This document shows, one piece after another, positions 44,938 to 55,494 of a DNA stretch of 64,000 bases. Each line of letters opens with the position of its first letter. Within the stretch, counting starts at the first letter, position 1. Location: contig NC_037595.1 of the NCBI RefSeq assembly GCF_003073045.1, positions 16,156,252 to 16,220,251 of the forward strand, given 5' to 3'. This stretch comes from Pomacea canaliculata (Eukaryota > Mollusca > Gastropoda > Architaenioglossa > Ampullariidae). The notes beneath the pieces are model-generated. The model searched no databases and was not told the origin of the DNA. It was given only the letters and a program-made list of their open reading frames with translations. Both the position numbers and the translations under genes were made by a program.

Positions 44938-47900
44938 ATGAAACAGATGAAAGCGATTCATCTTGAGGACGTCGATGACCGCATTAGAAGTTTTTTTCTG
45001 GACTCACCCACGAGACAGGATCTTTCCAAGAACACATACCGACACAAGGTAGTCACACCTACATCATTGGCTGCTTAATTTTTAGAAAAACAATCTCTTG
45101 CTCCACTTTATATGCCCAAATATTCCTACATTGTCATTTATTCCTTCTTTGTTTCTTTTATTATGCTACTCTTCTGACTTTGTGTTATATAACTGTGATT
45201 TTTTCACGCAGAGTATTTATATAACAAGTCACATTGGACGAATTCTGATTGAAAGCTTCTTTGACCTGGAACTTTCTGACTACACGTTGTCTGGAAGACT
45301 GAAGTCATTTCCTGGAAACTGGCGGGGTCCTCCTCCTCTTGAAATGGCTTTAGCAGGTTTCAACTACATCGATACCGGTAACAACTTAAAATGATTGGCA
45401 TATTTACTGATTTACTGAACTGCTTTAAAAGGGCTAGTACAAACAACAACTATTAAGTTAGATGCTTTTATAAGTGGTATCTATAAAGAGTTCCAGATGG
45501 GGCGTAGGCTGTTGAAAGCATGCATGACCTTGTTGATGTGGCTTTTGATATCATCATCCACTCCACCATCCTTGTTGACAATGCTCCCCAGATACACAAA
45601 GCGATCTGTTTCCAGAAGGTTATCTCCTTTAAGTTGGATTGGGAGTTCCTGCTTGTTAATGGTTCTCATCACTTTGGCCTTCTTTCTGCCAGTCTTCTCC
45701 GCTTCCTCTGCTTGCTTACTCAGTTTGGTTTGTGCCTGTTGCTGCAGATGAGATAGGAGACTAATATCATCTGTACAGTCCAGGTACACTAGCTGTTTGG
45801 GAAGGTCCACTGGATACCGGTGTTGTTGTCTAGGGTCTTGCGCATAATCCAGTCTGTGACAGTCAGTAAAACTGTCGGTGGTAATATTCAATCCTGTCTT
45901 ACGCCGGTCTTTATTACAAAAGGTTTAGTGAGTTTGTCTTTGTGAATAACTTGGCAGGACGAGTCTTCGTACAACCCCTGCATAATGTTTATGAGCTTAG
46001 GTGGAAGGCCATAGTGGGTCATCAGCCTCCAGATGACGTCCCTGGCTACACTGTTCAAGTCCACAAAGATTGTAAAAAGGGAGGACTGCCACTCGATAGA
46101 CTGCTCAATGATAGTACGGAGGGTTGCAATGTGGTCAGTGCATGACTTACACTGGTGAAACGGTGTCTGCTCTGGTCTTAGTCTCTTGTCTAGTGCCTTC
46201 TTCAATCTTTCTAGTATTACCCTTGTCAGGATTTTGCTGAGAATGGACAACCGCATTATATATATATATGATCAGTAGATATACATATGTTACGTACTGT
46301 TATTTGATAAGGCTGTGCATTAATTCTCCATTTTGATTTCCGTCATGTAGTACCTTGTTATATGTCAGATAGTTCTCGATGTCTTTCATCCTGCTTTCAG
46401 AACGGGTGACGTGCTTCAACTGTCGACTAGAGATTCGAACTCAGGAAGGAGAGAATACATGCCCATGGACGTCGCACAAGACGTTCGCACCAAACTGTGC
46501 CCACCTCAGGCGTTACCATGTCAACGGCTTCTCCTCCCTGGTAACGAGCACTGATTTTTCAGTATTTATTAAATTATCAAACAAGATATACTTTCAATGA
46601 AAATTCAGTATGATGTTGAAAATTTAACTTGAATGAATTGAAAGGTTCTGAGACAATGAAATGAGGAAAATGCTTTTTTTAACCCCAAAATAAAGCGCTT
46701 TTACGAGAATGTCTTGTTAAAATTTTCCCTCAGAAGGAAGGAAAACGCATCAATAGGAATTCTTCATCGGATACCTACAGGCTGATAAAATGACGTGGAG
46801 TGATTGATGAAAGTGAATCCTACCTCTACTCTACGATCTTCGCCCACACCTTGATGTCGAAACCGGTTCTCTCTTCTCTTTTCAGCGAGATTTTCTTTAA
46901 TGACTATCATAGATTCTTTTACCTTTGTTGTAGATGCCAGTATCCGTTGTTAAAATCAGCGCTTTAAATATAATACAACTTTTTATATATAATCAGCTAA
47001 GATGGTAGTTAAGAAAAACCATATTGTACTTGACAGACTGAGACAGTTAATTGTTAATCACAGCTATGGCTCTGACCAAACAGTTGTAATATTGTCCGTG
47101 TACAATATACATTACTCCCAGGCACCCTTACGAGTACGACTTGTGTGTATTTTATCGAAATTAAAGTGATGCAGCGTGATGTTGCAGATGACCTTTTGTG
47201 ACAATAATGGCACAGTATGATAGTAAAATGACCTACCAAACCGGTAGTGATTACATGTAAGGGAGGACCTGGCTTATCAATACAATTACTCGACCTTACA
47301 ACTTGTTGTTTGTCTCAGTGACAGTGTGATGTGAGAAGGAAGTATACAATATGAGAAGGGCATACAATGTAAAAGTCTGGAATAGTCACTTTTTCTCTTC
47401 GAATACGGCATTTATTAAATGGTTTTGATTTTATATGTGTTCATTTTGTTTCATAACAGGTCTGCTTCGATAGGCTACTATCCCCCACCTCATTATTACT
47501 TTCATGTTTCAAATACACATAACTTGCTTTACCTGTTGCCTTTAGTTCTGCTGGTTACCCGCACACATACTGACATACATACTGACATGCAAACACACAC
47601 TGACACATACACACTGGCACACACTTCACACGCACTCACAAACTGATGCACTCACACACACACACTCACAGAACTCCCCCGGACACACGTGTCTGTGTTG
47701 CTAGGAGACGAAATACAACAAGTAAGCGGTGACACATTGCGTTTGTTTCTTTTGAAAACAATGGTTCTCATTATTGTGTTAGACCACGTGGTGCAGTCCG
47801 TGAACAGCTCACAGACTACACTGAACAAAGCACGGACTACACACTGGATGGTGTTGCTTACTCACCACACACATATGACACTTTATCCAGTCTCTTACTT

Positions 47901-50900
47901 GACCAGGATTTGTATATAATTTACAGAAGGAAATTAATACCTGCACCTACATTTTTGCTTATTGTTTACATTTATAGGTTGGTCTTATACATCAACTTCT
48001 TTCTACCGACACAATCGCTAATCTGAGCTTATATTTAGTTGACTAAACGATAACAAGTAGTTACTTCACTGTTACAACTAGTCACCTGTCATTCAGTAAT
48101 ATCATCACTGACAATAATAGTGACAGTAATGGCCTTTAGACAAATTTATTATGTGTATTTATGTTAGCTGCGGGTAGTCTTACCACAAGTAGCTAATCAG
48201 CTTCACAGTAACACTCGCCTCTGACATACACTGTCAGCAGCATCAAGCAGCATCAACAGTTTGCTCGCGATGAGACTTTATGCTCATAAGGAGGTTCTGT
48301 GCTCGCAGGTGAAGACAAGGTTGATATAGATGTGAACACACAGCAATACGAGTTTTATAGGTGCAACCGCGTGGGCTATAAATAGAAATGTGAGGCTGCC
48401 TAACATGGAAACAGGTAGAAGAGGGTTTCGGTCTTTAGAATGGATTTTGTTAAAAAAGAATGTTTGTGCTTTATTTATTAGACCAAAGTGACAGTATGAC
48501 TGTTGTTTACTTACCATTGACAAGCTTATGAATAAAGCCTGCACATCACTTGCACGTGTGTACTGTTCAGCGTGTTGTTACTCACAGCAAGTACTATAAA
48601 GTCTGTAGGTCTTCCATCCTCTCATGGACCTCAACTCGTGTATTCCTCCTGTCTTATTTCTTAGAGAGTAGTCTCCCTCGTCGTCGTCGTCGTCGTGTGT
48701 GGGCTTACTGTGTAGTTAATTTATTTATGCCTTTATCGACACACTCTGCTATAACATCCGTGAAATCACAAGTGTAAGAACTGTGTGATCAGAGTAAGTA
48801 CGTGACAACATTCTCGACACATTTCTTAAACTTTCCAACACTAGTACCACTAGTGAACAGCTCACATGTATTTATCTTCTATCATCGGACACTAGTTTTG
48901 TCTCCAAGACTGGGGCTTTAGCCAAAAGGGACAGAGACACAGGAAAATATCAGAACACATGAGTTATGGAGCCCTGACTCAGGGGACTAGTCAGCAGAAA
49001 CGAAATTTGTCGTTCTTGGTCAGTCAGTTACCTGTAGTTGGGGGGAATCACGTGAATAGACGCGGTAGGTGATGGAGCCCTCCACTCTTGCTTATTCTGG
49101 GAGATAGTCAGCAGGTCTTGTACACTTTGTAGACACCTCCCGAAAACATCAAAGAGGTGTTAATGTCAACAACAGAGGAGGTTCTAGGGCAACATAAGAG
49201 CAAGAAACAGCCATTCTAGATCTTTGTAACCAGGAAAGGGCCATAGAGAGAGAGAAGATAAAGTAAACCTGAAGAAGCTGCAAAATACAGAGAAGTGAAC
49301 TATGCCATCAAGGAAGGGATGAAAGCAGCTAGAAATAACTGTATTTAGAGCCAATGCCGGAACACAGAAGATGTAATGACATGAGGTGGTAGAAACAAAG
49401 ATCCTCACTAAGACAGGTCGGCACAAGACCTCAGTCATCCAAGACAACAGAGGCCACCTTCTGACACAAAACATTGCTGTACTCAACAGATGGACTGAGT
49501 ACTGCAGGTATCTGTACAGCTTTCAGCTGAAGACCGACACCAACATCCTCCAAAACAACCTCCATAGTATAGACAATGAACCTGCAGACCTGCCAGTCCT
49601 ACGGGAAGAAGTCGAAAGAGCTGTGCACAATCTGAAGGGAGGAAAGTCGCCAGGCTTTGATAATGAACCAGCTGGACTGCTGAAGTAGGATAGGGAGGAA
49701 ACTTTACAGACCCTGTCTGTCTTGTACCAAAGAGTTTGGGAACGCAAGGAATGACTTACTGAATGTAAATAAACGAGAGACCACGAAACCTGAGAGAGAC
49801 CACGACAATGATTAGAATATCACGGACGTGAATACAAGTTCGTCACATGCAGGCCTGGTCCTGAGCACCACAATGAGGCCACTTTGTTGTCAACACCTCA
49901 GCGACAGATAAGCAGTGTGTGGAGGAGGGAGAAGTGGTTGGGGGCTCAGCCACAGAGAGACCAGCACGAGTGCAGCATCCGCTACAAAAGTCACATGGTA
50001 TGCTGGCTGTTCTATCTTTAGACCACACCCAAGCGCCCGACTCAGTCTGTTGCCGGCGCTGCACCACCTCACATCACCTCTATTTTTGGCACCGCTCCAG
50101 AAACACAGGTTACCTCGGGAAAGTCACAGGTAAGATTATACTTCCTTCACAGCGAGTGCTTACTCATTCTGTCCGCTACTTTCTTTTTCGCATAGAGCGC
50201 GGTGTAGGAGACGTTGAGCGAATGTATGGACATAGATAACGGAGAGAACGAGTAAATGTGTTACTTTTCAACAAAATCCTCTTCATGCCTCCGTGTTTGT
50301 TTGTTTGTGAGTGGATTGATGGGTATATTTTGTGTTTGCGCGCGTGCGTGTGTGAGTAATACATGCAGCAATACATATAATTATATGTTTAAGTAGGTTT
50401 GTGTTCATGTTTTTACATATAAAGTATTTGTCACAGCTACATATGCCTTATATTTATTGGTGAAAATGTTGAGCCACCTGTTTAAACCGTTGGCTATACC
50501 CTGAGAATTGTCCATTGTTAATACAGTGACACTGACATGTGTAGTGTTCTTTCAGTGTCACTCTGTCATGTAGGCGTTAGTCTTGCTTTTTCAGACAGTT
50601 TTTTTCCAGTTTACACATGGTCACAAATGCAGTTCTTTTGGTTGCAATTTTCCAAGATAACAGTTCTATCAGAAAACGTTTGTTCACGCATACACACCTG
50701 ATCACAATATGCCCCACACCATATTGTGCACTTCTCATTCCTGATAATCTTACAGACACTGCCACAACCTCTCACCTCCATTCAATTCTCACATTTCTTT
50801 CTTGCTGAGCTGTGTGGAACAAATAATACTTCACGCTAGGTACCCAAAAATAATTACAACGACGACGACGACGACGAGATGATGATGATGATGATGATGA

Positions 50901-51214
50901 TGATAATGATGATATTAAATAAATATTTTTCGTCAACAATGTGGAATTAAATGAAGTCGAAATTTTACCAGGAAACAGGTCACGGCAAAATGTCTTCACA
51001 CATTCAGCTACGACATAAGTCGAGATGTCACATTCAAACCTGTGTCACGTGTCATGAGCGAGAGCCCATCGTCCTCTTCTTCCCATGTGGTCACGTGATC
51101 ACGTGCTCGCCGTGCTCGGAGACCATGGTCAGCTGTGCCTCGTGTGGGAGGAGGATTCTGGGCTCGTGTGTCCTCGCTCCACCAAGTCCCTCGTGCAGGA
51201 CAAGCAGGGTGTGA
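44938..51214 (+). CDS. Inhibitor-of-apoptosis protein with one BIR and a RING finger (IAP1)
   Basis: Coding exons 44938-45048, 45212-45377, 46401-46540, 50022-50129 and 50972-51214 give 255 residues with every junction in phase. Exon 1 encodes DVDDRIRSFFLDSPTR and ends YRHK, a segment shared with IAP2. Exons 2-3 form the BIR: RLKSFPGNWRG, LEMALAGFNY, C-F-N-C, then C-P-W-x3-H-x6-C, so all four zinc ligands are present. Exon 4 is a 36-residue Thr/Pro-rich linker fitted by phase and splice sites. Exon 5 is a RING: C-x2-C, FPCGH, C-x2-C and C-x2-C. Such proteins block caspases or ubiquitinate death-signalling partners in the cytosol. The long intron 3 (3.5 kb) and intron 2 hold LINE debris. The linker exon is the least certain part. 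Confidence 0.82.
45481..46256 (-). mobile_element. RTE-like LINE fragment in intron 2 of IAP1
   Basis: The minus strand reads LSILSKILTRVILERLKKAL, then TIFVDLNSVARDVIWRLM and IKTGVRQD, and after a frame change LVYLDCTDDISLLSHLQQQ and RFVYLGSIVNKDGG. These are palm and thumb blocks of an RTE-type reverse transcriptase. The catalytic Y-A-D-D is altered to DCTDD. Both ends of the element are missing. Confidence 0.75.
47560..47670. repeat. CA-rich tandem repeat in intron 3 of IAP1
   Basis: CA repeats mixed with CTGACATA units. Repeat read-through explains the frames here. Confidence 0.8.
48671..48695. repeat. (CGT)n microsatellite
   Basis: Seven to eight CGT units in intron 3 of IAP1. The Arg-rich frame over it is an artefact. 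Confidence 0.8.
49200..49740 (+). mobile_element. RTE-like LINE fragment in intron 3 of IAP1
   Basis: The plus strand reads YREVNYAIKEGMKAARNNC (about 49290), VLNRWTEYCRYLY (49471 on) and REEVERAVHNLKGGKSPGFD (49603 on), the linker and finger region before the reverse-transcriptase palm. It has stops and ends before the palm. Opposite strand to the RTE piece at 45.5-46.3 kb, which begins about where this one stops in the protein. Confidence 0.7.
50858..50915. repeat. (ACG)n-(GAT)n compound microsatellite
   Basis: About six ACG units run directly into about ten GAT units, about 55 bases before the RING exon of IAP1. Confidence 0.85.
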
Positions 51215-52380
51215 AGGCAGCGTGACGACATCGTCACGTGGGAGGCTTCATGTACAGCCAGACGTCCTGCCGCCTATACCTTGTGTAGACGGAGAGTATT
51301 GACGAGGGACAATTGTTACCATGCATGTCATCTCTTGATACTAAAACCAGCACCGACAAGTGAGCATTATATAACCCTGACTACAGCACTAAGATGGTAG
51401 ACACTAGTTTCACTTTTCTCTGTTACATTGTTGTTGTTGACTGAAGTGTATTGACATTTTGTATGTTTAATTTCCATATTATCCCAATCACGTGTACTAT
51501 AAATGTCACATATTGACTTTAAAATGTCATAAGCAGTCAAAATATTTGTCTAGTTTTATGTCTAGTAAATACCCCCAATTAAAATCAATGCACGAGGCGT
51601 CTTATTTTTAATTCTTGATGATATACTCTTCCTACAAATGTGAATGGATTTTGGAAAGACTTTTAAGAAGAAATTTTTTTGCCAAAATATTATAAGGGCT
51701 TTTTTATCATTAAAATGTTTTTAAATTATTGTTTTTTTATCAATGAAGAAGCTTCCTAAAAATTATTTTTTAAAAGTAGCTATATTCTAAACCGAAACCA
51801 AATGCAACGCTTAAGCTGGACAAGATGTGTAGAAGTGTAAGGCTTCTCGCCGTACACATAAATGTGAATGTATTAAGTATTTTATCAAATATTTCTCTAA
51901 AAAAAAAGAAAGACCAAGAACTGTCTCTCTGTCTCGCTCTATTGTCTAATTGTCAGGTATTCCAACATGAGGCAAACGGGAATATACGGGTCTTTCGAGG
52001 GATTTTCAACCCCCCCCTCCCACCTCTACAGTACAGCCCCTTCAACTCAAATACAAAAAAAAAAAAATTCTCCATCATAGGCATAGCCACTTAAAACACA
52101 CGGTCCCATCCATCCCAGAATATAACCAAGCCTTTACGGTTTATTTTTTTTCTTAGGAAAACATAGAAATGATTGGATAATAATGTAAAGTATGTATCAT
52201 GTTCCAATTCAACACCCCACCCCCACACACACACACGAGCGAACACGCGGACGAACACGCACACAGTCATACAATACATTCCTTCATGATGGTTACTAGC
52301 AAGCGTTATTTTACTATTGTTAGTATGAAATCCTTTTCTTTCCTGGGAATAGCCTTTACAGGAGATTTTAGTTCCGTGGA
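51215..52380. other. Intergenic between IAP1 and IAP2
   Basis: AT-rich. No gene recognised. An A-run lies at 52058-52070 and a CA/CG tract at 52218-52265. The GC-rich IAP2 promoter follows. Confidence 0.45.
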
Positions 52381-52383
52381 CGC

Positions 52384-52440
52384 AGTCCCGCCCCCTGCAA
52401 GCTGCTGTGTCATCTGATTGGCTGACCGGAGGCGGGGCCA
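52384..52440 (+). promoter_or_regulatory. GC-box and CCAAT promoter of IAP2
   Basis: A GC-rich island in AT-rich DNA holding CCCGCCCC, GATTGGCT (an inverted CCAAT box) and GGCGGGGCC within 57 bases. No TATA box. It lies just before the first possible coding exon of IAP2. The architecture is that of a steadily expressed gene and differs from IAP1. Confidence 0.5.
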
Positions 52441-52447
52441 ACACCAG

Positions 52448-55400
52448 ATGGAGGCTTCATTGCCAGATCGCCTTCGAGGACAGAGTGGTCTGTGTGCTTG
52501 CAGAGGTAAGTGCCTACAGAGACCTTTGTAACCTTACAGATATTCAGATAGGTTTTCATGTTTTAAATATTTAGTTTTTATGTCTGAGTGGTCTCGGTTG
52601 TTACAAGAAAAGCCTGGAGCGTGTTGTAGCGGCAAGTCAATAGAAGTTTCAAACTGACCTATTGTGTTTGGATACAGTATACACAAAGCAAATTGTGATC
52701 CGTGACTAGCTCCGCCACGTGCCGATGAACATGGAGAAAATAAGATGTCTGTTGCTGACACCTTTACCCTTACCACCACACTTGAGACACTTGTAGACAC
52801 AGCAGCAGTAGCAGCATCTACTACAACTGCACTTCTCAGGATCGTGTCTTTCTTGTTTTGTTGAGATGACATTGGTAATGCTACTTCTAGTGCTTCTGCT
52901 GTTCTTACGACTACTTCTTTCATCATCATCATTACGGAAGTGTGGTCTGACTGCTGTTTGCCTACTGCCACTAATATTTGACTACTTCGTTCACTGCTAC
53001 TGCGCACCTTGTGACTCGATTTCACAGAGATCACTGATGACGAACTTTCACAGATATAACAGCTGGTACACTGACTAGATACCAATCCTGGCGAGTTTCT
53101 CACTGGTGATCTTTCTGGGAGTGGAACAGACAACTTTCTGCTTATATTGTGGCCGTGCCGCTATAAATACAATGCTGACGTCATGGAAGCACGTGTCACT
53201 TGGTCAGCTTTGTGCTGGCGATATATTTAACCATCGGGTTTTCCCGCTCTGTACACCTCCCCTAGAAACCTTTCCAGTTAAGGCTGTCAGAGGGTTTTTT
53301 CCGCAACTGCCAAAAGATGACTAGATGACATTTCTTCCAATGGGAGAGGATTTGAGGGTGCAAAATGTTTCTTGACACTGTTTGCAAACAAGTCATAATG
53401 TGTTAAGAACGGGGTGGGGGTGGAGACTGATTAATGATTCACAGAGGCAAACAACAGTTTAAAACAGACTAGTCGTTGAGGATTGATCTTACATAAATAC
53501 ATAAGTTACGAGCAGGAATTACGATGGGGTGAGGCTAAACAGTAATGATGCGTTAATTGTTTATAGGCATTTAAAATCAATGCTTATTTCTTAAGAATGT
53601 TTATTACACGCGGATTTCTCTAACGCAAAGACATGAACAGACAACTGACACAATGTATTTCTATTTTGGTGTTATATTGTAATTTTTAAGTTTAATCGAC
53701 TCTAAATAATGTACCTAAATGTGTTCGGTACATTGCTAGCAGACTGACGTATGTGTCTTTAGTAGATGTACAGAAAGTTTTGGGAAAGTCCGCTAATTGA
53801 CTCTAGTCTTTATGTGTAATAAATGTCCACAAAGTGCCGTGTATTTCACTAACGTGTCTGTGTTCTGTAGCCGGACTGCCGCTGGCAGACGACGCAGCGA
53901 GATCCAAAATGGCGCAGCCCCGTAGGGCTTCAGGTGTTTCTCTCCTCGACTCTCATTGGCGAGAGATAACAAAGGCGCTCTATGAGGAGGACGTCGATGA
54001 CTTTGTGAGAGGGTTTTACCCCGACTCACCCACACGCCTACAACTGCTGGCTGAGAGCCACAGACACAAGGTATGAGACTTGTTGTTTACCAGGCTACAG
54101 CAAAACATTTGTTGAATTGTTAAAACTCTTTTAGCGACTAGACAGACCTCAGGGTGGCGCTGGAGTCGCGGTGTTGTGAACACATTTGTCGTCTCTTCTT
54201 GCTTTCTGAATAGTTCATAGAACACATGTGTTATCTTTTATTTCTCCGTTTAAGTACCTTTTTACCTTTTTTCCTGAGAGATTTTTGCTATAGTACATTT
54301 CTCATTTATTGTACTATCCTGTTTTTTATTGTAAAGGCATAACAAGCTTACATCCTTCCATTTCAAGTAATTAATATAGTTTAAAACTGTTTTAATATCA
54401 ACAGGCTATATTTGTCAGCGGAAATCTTGGCAAAACCCTAACAGATAGTTTCCATGATCTCTCTAACCCTCTAATGACTCTGAGTGGAAGAAAACTCAGC
54501 TTTTCGCAGGACTGGAGAGGCCCCCATCCTCTAGAAATGGCGCTAGCAGGGTTCTTCTACACCAGCACAGGTCTGGTCAAGATCCATGGACATAATTACA
54601 ATGCATATTATTGAATGATTTATCTAAAGATAAAGTACTTTCCTCTCAACATTAACTATATAATTTATTATACTGTTTTGAAAGCAAGTTCAAACTGCGT
54701 TTTCTTTGCGACTGCTTTGATTTTAGTTAGAACCTATGTTCAGCTATGAGAAACATACTGAAAGCGTGTGGTGGTAGTGATTTATAACATATAACCCTAT
54801 CAGGAAAGTTATAGTCCGTCTAAAGAGCTACCTGTGATTCTTTACTTTTTGATCTCGCAGGCCAGGTGGAGTGCTGCAACTGTGGACTGCAGGTGAGGGA
54901 TGCCAGTGAACCCAGGACGTGTCCATGGAGAGTTCACATGGAGCTTGCACCCCGCTGCGTGCACCTGGCACGGTACAATGCTCAGGGACCCTCCTACAAG
55001 GTAGAACACACTATACACTCCATAAAACTTTAACAACACATATACACTGCACACCTCTATAAAATACTAAAGCAACGCATATACGCTTTACACCATAATA
55101 ACAATAATAAAATGGACACATTTGATGTCCATTTTCCAATGATTTGTTCAAAGCGGTTTACTGAAGTGAGATAAAGACCAATCCAGGTGAACAGAATCAC
55201 TAAGAACCACGCATCCATATTTTCATGTAACAGACACATTAACAGACACATTCCTTTAACATACCTTCCTACTCACTCACAAGGTAAACACAGACACACT
55301 TATGCTTTCTTGTAGTCGCTGTGAAGTTTCTGTTTTTGAAAAATGTTTGGACTTAGCAGTTGTAAGAGAATCAGAGTGACGAAGGTTTAACAGTAATCTG

Positions 55401-55492
55401 CTGACTTGTTGTCTTTTTTTTATTTATTCTGACAGAGAAGTAAACTAATCAGAGTGAATTCTACGTCAGCCTTTCTTGACCTTCTGAGATAG
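52448..55492 (+). CDS. Single-BIR inhibitor-of-apoptosis-like protein without RING (IAP2)
   Basis: Predicted exons 52448-52505, 53871-54070, 54405-54570, 54861-55000 and 55436-55492 give 206 residues in phase. Exon 1 (MEASLPDRLRGQSG) has a GTAAGTG donor and stays open into exon 2, but a start at Met 53909 is also possible. Exon 2 carries EEDVDDFVRGFYPDSPTR and ends HRHK, as in IAP1. Exons 3-4 form the BIR with LEMALAGFFY, C-C-N-C and C-P-W-x3-H-x6-C; zinc ligands are complete. The last exon adds RSKLIRVNSTSAFLDLLR and a stop. It is proposed only from a good acceptor and phase, so the C-terminus is uncertain. No RING was found downstream to the end of the window. BIR-only proteins may bind caspases or act outside apoptosis. 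Confidence 0.72.
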
Positions 55493-55494
55493 TC

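Noticed and set aside
52534-53133. 199-codon minus-strand open frame
   Set aside because: Ser/Val-rich low-complexity translation lying in intron 1 of IAP2, with no recognisable domain and no supporting promoter or splice context.
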